DNA from: Clostridia bacterium
GTDB lineage: Bacteria; Bacillota; Clostridia; Christensenellales; CAG-138
DNA length: 64,000 nt
NCBI GenBank assembly: GCA_017619735.1
Contig: JAFZRT010000029.1
Span: 78,087-142,086, forward strand
Direction of reading: 5' to 3'
How positions within the stretch are numbered: position 1 is the stretch's first letter; each line of letters begins with the position of its first letter. The notes beneath the pieces were generated by a model. The model saw only the letters and a list, made by a program, of their open reading frames with translations, was not told the DNA's origin and made no database searches. Positions 18,624-26,160 of the stretch are shown here, piece after piece. The position numbers were made by a program, and so were the translations under genes.

Positions 18624-18652
18624 ATTATAGCATGTTTCTTTTTATAATGAAA
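18624..18652 (-). promoter_or_regulatory. Sigma-A-type promoter of the glycosyltransferase module
   Basis: On the minus strand an extended -10 TGCTATAAT (TATAAT at 18629-18624) lies 17 bases after a weak -35 TTTCAT (18652-18647). It is 30 bases from the start of the first transferase gene, in an AT-rich gap after yraN. No other promoter is evident before comM, so this may also feed comM-dprA-topA. Confidence 0.6.
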
Positions 18653-18666
18653 GAATAATTTTTATA

Positions 18667-19029
18667 TCAATATCCCTCGAAGGCGTTTTCGATATAGTTT
18701 ATTCTCCCTTTTACGGGCACTTCCGCGATATCGAACCGCAGCGTGCAGTCCCTTACGCCGTGTTTTTGACAGTAGCCCTTCGCAGCGGCGATAATGTTCT
18801 TTTGCTTCTCGGGACCGACCGCGGACTGCGGCCGGACAGTTGACACGTCCTTTCTTGTCTTTACTTCGACGAACGCGATCACGCGGCCCTTTTTGGCGAT
18901 TATGTCTATCTCCTTATGACCGTAGGTATAATTGCGTTCGAGTATCCTGTAGCCGTGCAGAAGAAGACGCAGAGCCGTCCTGCGCTCTCCCCTGTCCCCC
19001 GTTCTGCGCTTTTCGGTCTTTTTGGTCAT
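18667..19029 (-). CDS. YraN/UPF0102 family endonuclease-like protein
   Basis: A 120-residue protein with a restriction-endonuclease-like fold. Seen are GDRGERRTALRLLLHGY, the active-site-like KEIDIIAKKGRVIAFVEVK (the D...ExK pattern) and a conserved C-terminal FDIAEV. The family usually sits beside rnhB, as here; its function is not established. The ATG at 19029 lies one base after the rnhB stop; a TTG nine bases upstream is in frame but less likely. It ends the translation/SRP transcript. Confidence 0.92.
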   Translation of the reverse strand: MTKKTEKRRTGDRGERRTALRLLLHGYRILERNYTYGHKEIDIIAKKGRVIAFVEVKTRKDVSTVRPQSAVGPEKQKNIIAAAKGYCQKHGVRDCTLRFDIAEVPVKGRINYIENAFEGY

Positions 19030-19030
19030 A

Positions 19031-19657
19031 TCACACAAAGTTCTTGATAAAGCTTTTTCTGTGAATGGGGCAAGGCCCGTATTCCTTCAGCGCGGCTATG
19101 TGCTCGGCCGTGCCGTACCCCTTGTTCTTTGCAAAACCGTACTGCGGATAGAGCTCGTCCATTTCAGTCATGTATCTGTCGCGCTCGACCTTCGCGAGTA
19201 TCGAAGCGCAGGCAATGGAATAGGACAGAGCGTCCCCGTGTATAATGGGCATTTTCCTGCATGGGATATCGAGGCCTGACACTGCGTCGATGAGTGCCGA
19301 GTCGGCCGAGACGCCCATTGCGGAATACGCTTCCGCAAAAGCCCGTTTTGTGGCGTTCAGAATGTTGATATCGTCGATCACGCTCTCGCTGCAGCGGCCG
19401 AAGCCGACGGCGATGGCGGCGTCCTGTATTAAGCAGTACAATGACTCGCGCTTCTTTTCGCTGAGCTTCTTGGAGTCGTTCACGCCCTCAATGAGCGGCT
19501 CGCGCGGCATTATGACGCAGCAGGTCACGACCGGCCCCGCAAGCGGGCCTCTGCCGACCTCGTCCATGCCGCAGACGATAAGGCCCTCGTCCCACAATTC
19601 CCGTTCGTATTTAGTGAGCGCGAAGAGCCGTTTGCTTTCGTCGATCCTTTTACTCAT
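19031..19657 (-). CDS. rnhB: Ribonuclease HII
   Basis: A 208-residue enzyme that cuts the RNA strand of RNA-DNA hybrids and misincorporated ribonucleotides. The catalytic motif GMDEVGRGPLAGPVV (first Asp and Glu) is intact, as is the third carboxylate region ALIDAVSG, with ILAKVERDRYM further on. The ATG at 19657 lies inside the end of rbgA (8-base overlap, GAAAATGAGTAA), which supports coupled translation. A start seven codons upstream has no family support. Confidence 0.97.
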   Translation of the reverse strand: MSKRIDESKRLFALTKYERELWDEGLIVCGMDEVGRGPLAGPVVTCCVIMPREPLIEGVNDSKKLSEKKRESLYCLIQDAAIAVGFGRCSESVIDDINILNATKRAFAEAYSAMGVSADSALIDAVSGLDIPCRKMPIIHGDALSYSIACASILAKVERDRYMTEMDELYPQYGFAKNKGYGTAEHIAALKEYGPCPIHRKSFIKNFV

Positions 19658-20516
19658 TTTCGGCTTCCGGCCTTTCAAGCGCGATCTTTACGATCTTACC
19701 CGCGCGGAATTCGTCGAGCACTATCCTCGCGGCCCTTTCGGTGTCGAATACGCCGCCGGAAAGAATGAATCCGCGGCTCCTGCAAACGCCTTCCAGCATG
19801 GCTTCAAGCGAAGACCTGTCCTCGACCGCAGCGAGCTTCGGATAGCGTTTTGCAAGCTCGTCAGGGCATATCCTGTCAAGATCGCAGAGCAGCATTCCTG
19901 CTATTTCCTCGACGTTCAGTATGTCGTCGCGTATGGAACCGATGTAGGCGATGTGCTTCGCGCTATCCTGATCGTCGAGCTTCGCCCACAGAAGGCCTGG
20001 CGTGTCCATAAGCTCGAGGTAGGGAGATATCTTGACCCACTGCTTGCCGCGGGTCACACCGGGCCTGTCGCCGACCTGCGCCCTTGTCATGCCTGCGAGC
20101 TTGTTTATGAAAGTCGATTTGCCGACGTTGGGTATCCCGACGACGATCGCGCGGAGAGTCTTCGATACGCCTTTTTCACGGTAGCGCTTCAGGACCGGCT
20201 CCCCTGCCTTCTCGATGAAAGAAACCGCGTTCTTCTTGGCTCCGGAGCCGATGGAAACGAGCTCCATTACACTGACGCCCTGTTTCTGGAAATACCGTAT
20301 CCATTCGCGGTTCGCCTGAGGAGATGACAGGTCGCACTTGTTCAGGAGCATGACTCTGATCTTGTTTTTGAAAAGCTCTTCGAAGTCGGGATTGCGGCAT
20401 GCCAAAGGAGCGCGGGCGTCAACTATCTCGACGACCACGTCGATGAGCTTCAGATCTTCCGAAAGCTCCCGTTTGGCTTTCGTCATATGTCCGGGGTACC
20501 AGTTGATGGTCTGCAT
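19650..20516 (-). CDS. rbgA: Ribosome biogenesis GTPase RbgA (YlqF)
   Basis: A 288-residue circularly permuted GTPase required for late assembly of the 50S subunit. The permuted order is visible: DARAPLA, then G4 LLNKCDL, then G1 GIPNVGKSTFINKL, then G3 DTPGLLW. The start NWYPGHMTKAKREL is diagnostic. ATG at 20516 follows GAGGTT; residues that would precede it match nothing. The rplS-rbgA-rnhB order is as in Bacillus. Confidence 0.97.
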   Translation of the reverse strand: MQTINWYPGHMTKAKRELSEDLKLIDVVVEIVDARAPLACRNPDFEELFKNKIRVMLLNKCDLSSPQANREWIRYFQKQGVSVMELVSIGSGAKKNAVSFIEKAGEPVLKRYREKGVSKTLRAIVVGIPNVGKSTFINKLAGMTRAQVGDRPGVTRGKQWVKISPYLELMDTPGLLWAKLDDQDSAKHIAYIGSIRDDILNVEEIAGMLLCDLDRICPDELAKRYPKLAAVEDRSSLEAMLEGVCRSRGFILSGGVFDTERAARIVLDEFRAGKIVKIALERPEAENE

Positions 20517-20538
20517 ACTAACCTCGATTATAGAAATA

Positions 20539-20564
20539 CCCCGACGCCGTAAAGGGCATCGGGG
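20539..20564 (-). terminator. Hairpin between rplS and rbgA, partial terminator or processing site
   Basis: A 10-bp stem (20539-20548 with 20555-20564, one G-U pair in the minus-strand RNA) around a 6-base loop is followed by TATTTCTATAAT. The T tract is poor, so it probably lowers rather than stops transcription into rbgA. Confidence 0.5.
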
Positions 20565-20578
20565 CACTTTGTTCCGGA

Positions 20579-20932
20579 TTACTTGGTAACGATGCGCTCC
20601 TTGATCTTGGCAGCCTTACCCACGCGGTAACGGATGTAATAGAGCTTCGCGCGGCGGACGACGCCGTGACGGACGACCTCTATACGGCCGATGGCGGGGC
20701 TGTTGTAGGGGAAGGTACGCTCAACGCCGATGCCGTAGCTCATACGACGGACGGTGAAGGTCTTGCGGAGACCGCCGCCCTGCATCTTGATAACGATGCC
20801 TTCGAAGTTCTGGAGACGCTCGCGAGTGCCTTCGACGACCTTTACGTAAACACGAACGGTGTCGCCGATCTGAAGCTTGGGCAGATCAGTGCGGAGCTGC
20901 TCTTTTTCAAGTTCCTGAATGATGTTTGACAT
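20579..20932 (-). CDS. rplS: 50S ribosomal protein L19
   Basis: A 117-residue protein at the 30S-50S interface. It has the normal length, with [20 protein letters not shown] and [18 protein letters not shown]. It has its own strong promoter and a structured leader (20949-20993), which fits feedback control separate from trmD upstream. Confidence 0.98.
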   Translation of the reverse strand: MSNIIQELEKEQLRTDLPKLQIGDTVRVYVKVVEGTRERLQNFEGIVIKMQGGGLRKTFTVRRMSYGIGVERTFPYNSPAIGRIEVVRHGVVRRAKLYYIRYRVGKAAKIKERIVTK

Positions 20933-20948
20933 AGTATTGACCCTTTCA

Positions 20949-20993
20949 TTTAAGACGTTCTTAAACCGACATGCGGTCAGAGGACCATCGCAT
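20949..20993 (-). ncRNA. Candidate structured leader of rplS
   Basis: The predicted 60-70 base 5' untranslated region contains two hairpins: a bulged one at 20971-20993 (ATGC/GCAT outer, GGTC/GACC inner) and a perfect 7-bp one at 20949-20965 (TTTAAGA with TCTTAAA, loop of 3). A ribosomal protein L19 leader is known in Bacillota (Rfam L19_leader). I cannot confirm homology by eye. Confidence 0.4.
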
Positions 20994-21003
20994 TAACTAT
21001 ATT

Positions 21004-21032
21004 ATTTTAGCACACATTTCGCCCCTTTTCAA
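21004..21032 (-). promoter_or_regulatory. Sigma-A promoter of rplS
   Basis: Minus-strand TTGAAA (21032-21027), 17-base spacer, then TAAAAT (21009-21004) with an upstream TG. The -35 lies inside a long inverted repeat (21013-21042) after trmD. Confidence 0.75.
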
Positions 21033-21042
21033 GGGGCAAATG
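21013..21042. repeat. Inverted repeat between trmD and rplS overlapping the rplS promoter
   Basis: Arms ACATTT-GCCCCTT and AAGGGGC-AAATGT pair around a short loop, interrupted by a single unpaired base. Neither strand has a T tract after the stem, so it is not a classical terminator. It may end trmD transcripts in a factor-dependent way or control access to the embedded -35. Confidence 0.6.
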
Positions 21043-21061
21043 TCTGTAAAACAAGTATATT

Positions 21062-21793
21062 TTACTCTTTTTCATATCCGAGCTCGGAAAGATAGGCGAT
21101 ATCCTCCTTGGTAAGCTCGGCTCGTTCGAGAAGATCCGGACGCATTTCCAGAGTTTTTTTCAGAGACTGCTTCCTGCGCCATTTGTTGATCTCCGCGTGG
21201 TTCCCGTTAAGGAGCACTTCAGGCACGAGGCGGCCCCTGAAATCAGCGGGGCGCGTGTACTGCGGGTATTCGAGCAGCCCGTCGTTCGAAAAGCTCTCGT
21301 CCTCTGCGGACTCGGCGCAGCCGAGCACTCCCGGGATGAATCTCGATATGCAGTCGACGAGCACCATTGCGGGGAGCTCTCCGCCTGTGAGCACATAGTC
21401 GCCGATCGATATCTCGTCGTCTATGAGCTCCGATATGCGCTCGTCGAGCCCCTCGTAATGCCCTGCGAGAATAACCAGCCGTTCCTCCTTGGCAAGCTCC
21501 ATTGCGAGCTCGGGAGTGAGCGTCCTTCCCCTCGGCGACATGAGTATCCTTCGCGCGGAGCCGCCTTCAAGCACGGATTCCATGCAGTCGAATATCGGCT
21601 GAGGCATCATCACCATACCGGCGCCGCCACCGAAGGCGTAATCGTCGGTATTGTGATGCTTATTGGAGGAATACTCGCGTATGTCGTGCACGAAGAAGGA
21701 CAGTATCCCCTTCGCTTCCGCGCGGCCGAGCATGCTCGTATGGAGGACTCCGCCGAACATTTCGGGAAAGAGCGTAAGAATATCAATCCTCAA
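21062..21793 (-). CDS. trmD: tRNA (guanine(37)-N1)-methyltransferase TrmD
   Basis: A 243-residue SPOUT enzyme that methylates G37 next to the anticodon and prevents frameshifting. Seen are the N-terminal MRIDILTLFPEMF, the trefoil-knot motif SIGDYVLTGGELPAM and YPQYTRPADFRG. It overlaps rimM by 11 bases. The C-terminal extension is standard. Confidence 0.98.
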   Translation of the reverse strand: MRIDILTLFPEMFGGVLHTSMLGRAEAKGILSFFVHDIREYSSNKHHNTDDYAFGGGAGMVMMPQPIFDCMESVLEGGSARRILMSPRGRTLTPELAMELAKEERLVILAGHYEGLDERISELIDDEISIGDYVLTGGELPAMVLVDCISRFIPGVLGCAESAEDESFSNDGLLEYPQYTRPADFRGRLVPEVLLNGNHAEINKWRRKQSLKKTLEMRPDLLERAELTKEDIAYLSELGYEKE

Positions 21794-22298
21794 AATAGCC
21801 CACCTCCGAAAGCACCTGCGAGTCGAGCACTATGCGCTTGTTCTCCACGTCGACGGAGGATAAAAGCTTTTTCAGAGCGGGGACCATGAGCTTCCTCTCC
21901 CCCTCTATCACGTAGACGTCGTTCGCGTTCGTTTCTAGAACGTCCGTTACCCTGCCGAGGTCGGTCCCGTCGTCGGCTTTTACTTCGCACCCGATTATGT
22001 CGGAAACGAAATAGTTGCCCTCGGGGAGCTTGACGGCATGAGCCCTGTCCACGCAGAGATAGAGCGAGCGGAGCTTTTCGGCTTCCTCCGGCTTATCACA
22101 GCCCGCGATATGCAAAACGACGGAATCGGAGACGTACTTCGTTCCGTCAACGACAACTGGTTCGTATTGCCCGTTACGCTCTATATAGGCGTCGTACAGG
22201 CGTTTGAAGCGCGAGATATCGTCGGTCAGAGGATAGACCTTGACCTCGCCTTTTATGCCGTGCGGGCGGAGTATTTGAGCAATACGAAAATGATCCAT
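21783..22298 (-). CDS. rimM: 16S rRNA processing protein RimM
   Basis: A 171-residue 30S maturation factor that binds S19. It has an N-terminal RimM domain (ILRPHGIKGEVKVYPLTD) and a C-terminal PRC barrel (GCEVKADDGTDLGRVTDVL). It starts two bases after khpA ends and overlaps trmD, the standard rpsP-khpA-rimM-trmD order. Confidence 0.97.
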   Translation of the reverse strand: MDHFRIAQILRPHGIKGEVKVYPLTDDISRFKRLYDAYIERNGQYEPVVVDGTKYVSDSVVLHIAGCDKPEEAEKLRSLYLCVDRAHAVKLPEGNYFVSDIIGCEVKADDGTDLGRVTDVLETNANDVYVIEGERKLMVPALKKLLSSVDVENKRIVLDSQVLSEVGYFED

Positions 22299-22300
22299 CG

Positions 22301-22558
22301 TCAGATGATCTCTACGATATACTTGGTCTCGGACTTGACGGAAGCGGCGCGTACGACGGTCCTTATGGCCTTTGCGATGCGGCCCTGCTTGCCGATGACC
22401 TTGCCCATATCGTCCTTGGCAACGGTCAGCTCGATCACGACCGCGTCCTCACCCTGCTTCGATACGACCTTTACGGAGTCGGGATCGTCGACAAGGTTCT
22501 TCGCGATATACTCGACGAGTTCGGCCATGCCCTCATTTTTTACAACAGTTTCTTCCAT
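22301..22558 (-). CDS. khpA: KH-domain RNA-binding protein KhpA
   Basis: An 85-residue single KH-domain protein, with the GKVIGKQGRIAKAIRTVV loop that contacts RNA. KhpA pairs with KhpB/EloR in many Bacillota and affects cell elongation. It lies between rpsP and rimM as is normal. The ATG at 22558 has no obvious ribosome site; an internal ATG at residue 11 (MAELVEY) matches the usual protein start and follows GAGGG at short spacing, so the true start could be 22528. In Bacillus ylqD follows; it is absent here. Confidence 0.94.
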   Translation of the reverse strand: MEETVVKNEGMAELVEYIAKNLVDDPDSVKVVSKQGEDAVVIELTVAKDDMGKVIGKQGRIAKAIRTVVRAASVKSETKYIVEII

Positions 22559-22569
22559 TTTTTACCCGA

Positions 22570-22812
22570 TCATTCAATAGCGCCGGACTTCTTGAGAAGA
22601 GCGCGGACGGTATCGGTGGGCTGAGCGCCGTTCTTCATCCAGTTCTTGGCCTTCTCAACGTCTACCTTGATCTCAACGGGGTCGGTGATGGGATTGTAAT
22701 ATCCGATCTCCTCAACGAAAGCGCCGCCCCTGGGAGCGCGGGAATCCGCAACGACGATACGGTAGAAAGGAGCCTTCTTGGCGCCCATGCGGCGAAGCCT
22801 GATCTTCAACAT
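22570..22812 (-). CDS. rpsP: 30S ribosomal protein S16
   Basis: An 80-residue protein of the small-subunit body, with [19 protein letters not shown] at the start and GYYNPITDP in the middle. The ATG at 22812 has a strong AGGAGG site 9 bases upstream. Residues encoded further upstream are not homologous. It follows ffh by 79 bases. Confidence 0.98.
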   Translation of the reverse strand: MLKIRLRRMGAKKAPFYRIVVADSRAPRGGAFVEEIGYYNPITDPVEIKVDVEKAKNWMKNGAQPTDTVRALLKKSGAIE

Positions 22813-22891
22813 AGTGGTGAACCTCCTGAAAAAAATAAGTTTGTTGTGTTTGTATTTATCCATACGGCGAAACGCCGGTAATGGCCTGTCA

Positions 22892-24232
22892 TCAGAATCC
22901 GAAGAAACCCTTGCGGGGCTTCTTGCCCTTTCTGAACTTTCCGCCGGTGAACTGCTTCATCATCTGGCGGGTCTGCTCGAACTGATTGAGCAGACGGTTT
23001 ACCTCCTGAACTGACGTGCCGCTGCCCTTCGCTATGCGGCGCTTGCGGCTTGCGTTCAGCAGATCGGGTTTGTTTCTCTCGGCAGGGGTCATGGAACGGA
23101 TAATGGCTTCCGTCCTGCCGATGGCCTTCGTGTCGACCTGCGCGCCCTTGAGCTTTGAAGCGTTAAGGCCGGGGATCATCCCGACGAGATCTTCGAGCGA
23201 GCCCATGTTCTTGACCTGCTGGAACTGATCGAGGAAATCGTCGAGGGTGAATTCGTCCTTACGGAGCTTCTGCGCGAGTTCGTTCGCCTTCTTTTCGTCG
23301 AAGGCCTGCTCCGCCTTTTCGATGAGCGAGAGCATGTCGCCCATGCCGAGAATCCTCGAGGCCATCCTGTCGGGATGAAATATCGCGATATCGGTGAGCT
23401 TTTCGCCCGTGCCGGAGAACTTGATCGGCTGGCCAGTGACTTCCTTTACGGAGAGTGCGGCGCCGCCCCTCGTATCGCCGTCGAGCTTGGTGAGGATGAC
23501 GCCCGTCAGACCGAGCTTATCGTGGAAGGACTTCGCAACGTTTACCGCGTCCTGACCGGTCATGGCATCGACCACGAGGAGTATCTCGGAGGGATCCGTG
23601 ACTTCCTTGATGGCCGCGATCTCATCCATCATGGCCTCGTCGATATGCAGGCGTCCCGCTGTATCGATTATGACAACGTCGATGAAGTTCCGTTCGGCGT
23701 ACTCGACGGCGAGCTTAGCTGTCTCGACGGGGTCGGACTGTCCCCTTTCGAACACGGGCACACCGGCCTTTTCTCCGACGATCTGCAGCTGCTTGACGGC
23801 CGCGGGCCTGTAGACGTCGCATGCGACGAGCAGCGTGTCCTTCGACTGATGCTTCTTTAGATAGACGGCGAGCTTGCCGGCCATTGTGGTCTTACCTGCG
23901 CCCTGCAGACCGGAGAGCAGGAATACCGAGGGCTTGCGGGAGCCGTAATCGAGTCTCGCGGCGGTGCCGCCCATGAGCTTCGTAAGCTCTTCGTTGACTA
24001 TCTTAATGACCTGCTGCGCGGGCGTGAGGCTTTCGAGGACCTCGCTGCCGACGGCGCGTTCGGTCACCTGATTGACGAACTTTTTGACAACGGTGTAGTT
24101 GACGTCCGCTTCGAGCAGAGCAAGGCGCACCTCGCGAAGGGCTTCCTTGACCTCCTTTTCGGTCAGCTTGCCCTTGTTGCCGAGTTTTTTGAAAATATTC
24201 TGAAGCTTTGTTGAAAGTCCTTCAAATGCCAT
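22892..24232 (-). CDS. ffh: Signal recognition particle protein Ffh
   Basis: A 446-residue SRP54 GTPase that targets nascent membrane proteins. It has the N domain, the G domain with [28 protein letters not shown] and [15 protein letters not shown], and a methionine-rich M domain ending in a basic Lys/Gly/Phe tail. It lies 25 bases after ylxM. Its receptor ftsY is encoded on the opposite strand about 6.3 kb away, unlike Bacillus where ftsY-ylxM-ffh are contiguous. Confidence 0.98.
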   Translation of the reverse strand: MAFEGLSTKLQNIFKKLGNKGKLTEKEVKEALREVRLALLEADVNYTVVKKFVNQVTERAVGSEVLESLTPAQQVIKIVNEELTKLMGGTAARLDYGSRKPSVFLLSGLQGAGKTTMAGKLAVYLKKHQSKDTLLVACDVYRPAAVKQLQIVGEKAGVPVFERGQSDPVETAKLAVEYAERNFIDVVIIDTAGRLHIDEAMMDEIAAIKEVTDPSEILLVVDAMTGQDAVNVAKSFHDKLGLTGVILTKLDGDTRGGAALSVKEVTGQPIKFSGTGEKLTDIAIFHPDRMASRILGMGDMLSLIEKAEQAFDEKKANELAQKLRKDEFTLDDFLDQFQQVKNMGSLEDLVGMIPGLNASKLKGAQVDTKAIGRTEAIIRSMTPAERNKPDLLNASRKRRIAKGSGTSVQEVNRLLNQFEQTRQMMKQFTGGKFRKGKKPRKGFFGF

Positions 24233-24257
24233 TTTCGGTCTCCGGATGCTTTATCGT

Positions 24258-24590
24258 TCATCTTGTGACGGAGCGGATCGCGTCGATCGCCTTTTTGACC
24301 TCGGCGGAGATATCGGACGATCCGTTCAGTGCTGTCTCGAGCTCGTCGGATATCGCGCGGAGCGCACGGTCCTTTTCTATAAGGCCCAGACGCCCGTCCA
24401 TTTCGCGAAGCTCCTTCGTTGCTCTCGCGAGGCAGTCCCTCACTCCCTGACGTGAAACGCCGACGATGTCAGCAATCTCGGAAAGGGACATATCCTCGTC
24501 TGCGCTCATGAGCATCAGCTCGCGCTGCCTTTCGGTAAGAAAAGCACCGTAATAATCGAGCAAAAGTGATATTTTGGCTTTATCCGTCAT
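24258..24590 (-). CDS. ylxM: YlxM/UPF0122 family DNA-binding protein
   Basis: A 110-residue helix-turn-helix protein of the sigma-factor region 4 kind (SEIADIVGVSRQGVRDCL). The family is almost always beside ffh and is thought to modulate SRP. It is the first gene of the translation/SRP transcript, with a strong promoter and a perfect palindrome upstream. Autoregulation through that palindrome is possible but unproven. Confidence 0.95.
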   Translation of the reverse strand: MTDKAKISLLLDYYGAFLTERQRELMLMSADEDMSLSEIADIVGVSRQGVRDCLARATKELREMDGRLGLIEKDRALRAISDELETALNGSSDISAEVKKAIDAIRSVTR

Positions 24591-24618
24591 GCGTGGCTCC
24601 GAGCTGCGGTGTTGGTTC

Positions 24619-24640
24619 TGTAAAGTATTTTAACTTTACA
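24619..24640. promoter_or_regulatory. Operator-like perfect palindrome in the ylxM leader
   Basis: The 8-base arms TGTAAAGT and ACTTTACA are exact reverse complements around 6 AT bases. The element covers roughly +2 to +23 of the predicted ylxM transcript and is about 60 bases upstream of the plsX promoter. It does not match the FapR, GlnR, BirA or LexA consensus that I know. Confidence 0.65.
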
Positions 24641-24648
24641 CCTCTCTG

Positions 24649-24676
24649 ATTATACACGAAATACCCGAAATGTCAA
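24649..24676 (-). promoter_or_regulatory. Consensus sigma-A promoter of the ylxM-ffh-rpsP operon
   Basis: Minus-strand TTGACA (24676-24671), 16 bases, TATAAT (24654-24649). Both hexamers are perfect consensus. Start of transcription is expected near 24642, directly ahead of the palindrome. Confidence 0.85.
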
Positions 24677-24698
24677 TCATCTTTTCGAATATATTTGA

Positions 24699-24727
24699 TT
24701 GTATTGCGATTAAAACAGTTGTATAAT
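24699..24727 (+). promoter_or_regulatory. Sigma-A promoter of plsX
   Basis: TTGTAT (24699-24704), 17 bases, TATAAT (24722-24727). A strong AAAAGGAG ribosome site follows before the plsX ATG at 24759. It is divergent from the ylxM promoter. Confidence 0.75.
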
Positions 24728-24758
24728 TAGCCCAGAAACGAAAAGGAGTGCATTTACG

Positions 24759-25775
24759 ATGAAGCTTGTAATAGACGCATACGGCGGAGACAACGCGCCT
24801 CAGGCCGTTATAGAGGGCGTGTGCCGCGCCATGCGCGAATGGGGCGACTTCGATGTGATCCTGACGGGAGACGAACAGGGCATACTTGCGGAGCTTAAAA
24901 AGCGCGAGAACGCCGACATGAGCAGGATAAGAATCATCCACGCTCCGGAGGTCATTTCATGCGACGAACAGCCCACTATCGCTGTCAAACGCAAGAAGAA
25001 CTCCTCCATCGTCGCCGCCATGAACGTCATGGCCGCAGGTGAAGCGGACTGCCTCATATCGGCCGGCAGCACGGGCGCCGTTTTGACCGGAGCTACGCTC
25101 ATTGTCCGCAGGATCCCGGGCGTAAAGCGTCCTGCACTCGCTCCCGTGATCCCGACGCCGGGCAAGCCGTTCCTGCTTCTCGACTGCGGAGCGAACGCCG
25201 ACTGCAAGCCCGAGTATCTCCAGCAGTTTGCGATAATGGGATCTGCATACATGGAGGGCGTAATGGGGATATCCTCCCCCGCCGTCGGCCTCGTCAGCAA
25301 CGGCGAAGAGGAGGCGAAGGGCAGCGAGCTTTCGAAGGCCGCATATGCGCTTCTCAAGGAGACGGATATCGATTTCAAGGGCAACTGCGAGGCAAGGGAG
25401 ATATTCTCCGGCAATTATGACGTTATGGTCACCGACGGCTTCACCGGGAATGTCATTCTCAAAGAGGCCGAAGGCCTTGCCGACGCCCTCTTCAAGATGC
25501 TGAAGCGCGAGCTGCGCTCCTCCTTCAAGACGAAGATCGGCGCAGGACTGGCCAAGCCGGCGTTCAAGCGCGTCAAGAAGACCATGGACTATACAGAGTA
25601 CGGCGGAGCGCCGCTTCTCGGCATCAAGGGCGGCATAATAAAGGCGCACGGATCCAGCGATGCGAAGGCCTTCGTTTCCGCCATACGCCAGGCCAGACAG
25701 TACGTAACGGGCGGCGTTACCGAGAAGATCGCCGAGAGGATCGGCGCGCTAGAGACCTCCGAAAGCAACGATTGA
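24759..25775 (+). CDS. plsX: Phosphate acyltransferase PlsX
   Basis: A 338-residue enzyme that converts acyl-ACP to acyl-phosphate, the first step of the PlsX/PlsY route to phosphatidic acid. Seen are the start IDAYGGDNAP, ISAGSTGAVLTGATLI, LLDCGANADCKPEYLQQFA and YGGAPLLGIKG. fabD and fabG, which often lie between plsX and acpP in Bacillota, are absent. Confidence 0.97.
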   Translation: MKLVIDAYGGDNAPQAVIEGVCRAMREWGDFDVILTGDEQGILAELKKRENADMSRIRIIHAPEVISCDEQPTIAVKRKKNSSIVAAMNVMAAGEADCLISAGSTGAVLTGATLIVRRIPGVKRPALAPVIPTPGKPFLLLDCGANADCKPEYLQQFAIMGSAYMEGVMGISSPAVGLVSNGEEEAKGSELSKAAYALLKETDIDFKGNCEAREIFSGNYDVMVTDGFTGNVILKEAEGLADALFKMLKRELRSSFKTKIGAGLAKPAFKRVKKTMDYTEYGGAPLLGIKGGIIKAHGSSDAKAFVSAIRQARQYVTGGVTEKIAERIGALETSESND

Positions 25776-25800
25776 CAATTTGACCTTTATGGTTTACAAT
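25772..25800 (+). promoter_or_regulatory. Sigma-A promoter of acpP overlapping the plsX stop codon
   Basis: TTGACA (25772-25777) includes the plsX TGA; after 17 bases comes TACAAT (25795-25800), 34 bases before the acpP ATG. It would allow higher acpP expression than plsX. Confidence 0.75.
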
Positions 25801-25834
25801 ATCGGGGAATATCCGGGAAAGGTGGTATTTTATA

Positions 25835-26059
25835 ATGTTTGAAGAAATCCGCAATGCCATAGCGATCCAACTCAACGTCGACGAGGAGAACATCACTCCC
25901 GAAACGCGCTTCGTTGAGGATCTGAAGGCAGACTCCCTCGATCTCGTCGAGCTCGTAATGGATCTTGAAGAGCGCTACGGCGTTGAGATCCCCGACGAGC
26001 AGCTTGCCGAAGTCAAGACCGTAGGCCAGATCATCGAGATAATCGAGAACAATAAATAA
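25835..26059 (+). CDS. acpP: Acyl carrier protein
   Basis: A 74-residue acidic helical carrier of fatty-acid synthesis. The phosphopantetheine serine lies in LKADSLDLVELVMDLE. AAAGGTGG precedes the ATG. It sits between plsX and rnc, the usual Bacillota order, and has its own promoter. Confidence 0.98.
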   Translation: MFEEIRNAIAIQLNVDEENITPETRFVEDLKADSLDLVELVMDLEERYGVEIPDEQLAEVKTVGQIIEIIENNK

Positions 26060-26091
26060 TACTTCAATGCATGCCAACCGCCTGCATCGAT

Positions 26092-26110
26092 CGACCGGAA
26101 AGGCCGGTCG
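26092..26110 (+). other. Hairpin between acpP and rnc
   Basis: A 7-bp GC-rich stem (CGACCGG with CCGGTCG) and a 5-base loop lie 33 bases after acpP. No T tract follows, so it is more likely an mRNA-stabilising or RNase III-processing hairpin than a terminator. Confidence 0.4.
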
Positions 26111-26160
26111 TGTAGGCCTTTGGCTTATATTGGACGCGCTGACAGTATGGTAACCGAAAA

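Noticed and set aside
26060-26160. A small RNA or tRNA between acpP and rnc
   Set aside because: There is one short hairpin but no cloverleaf, no promoter of quality and no T tract.
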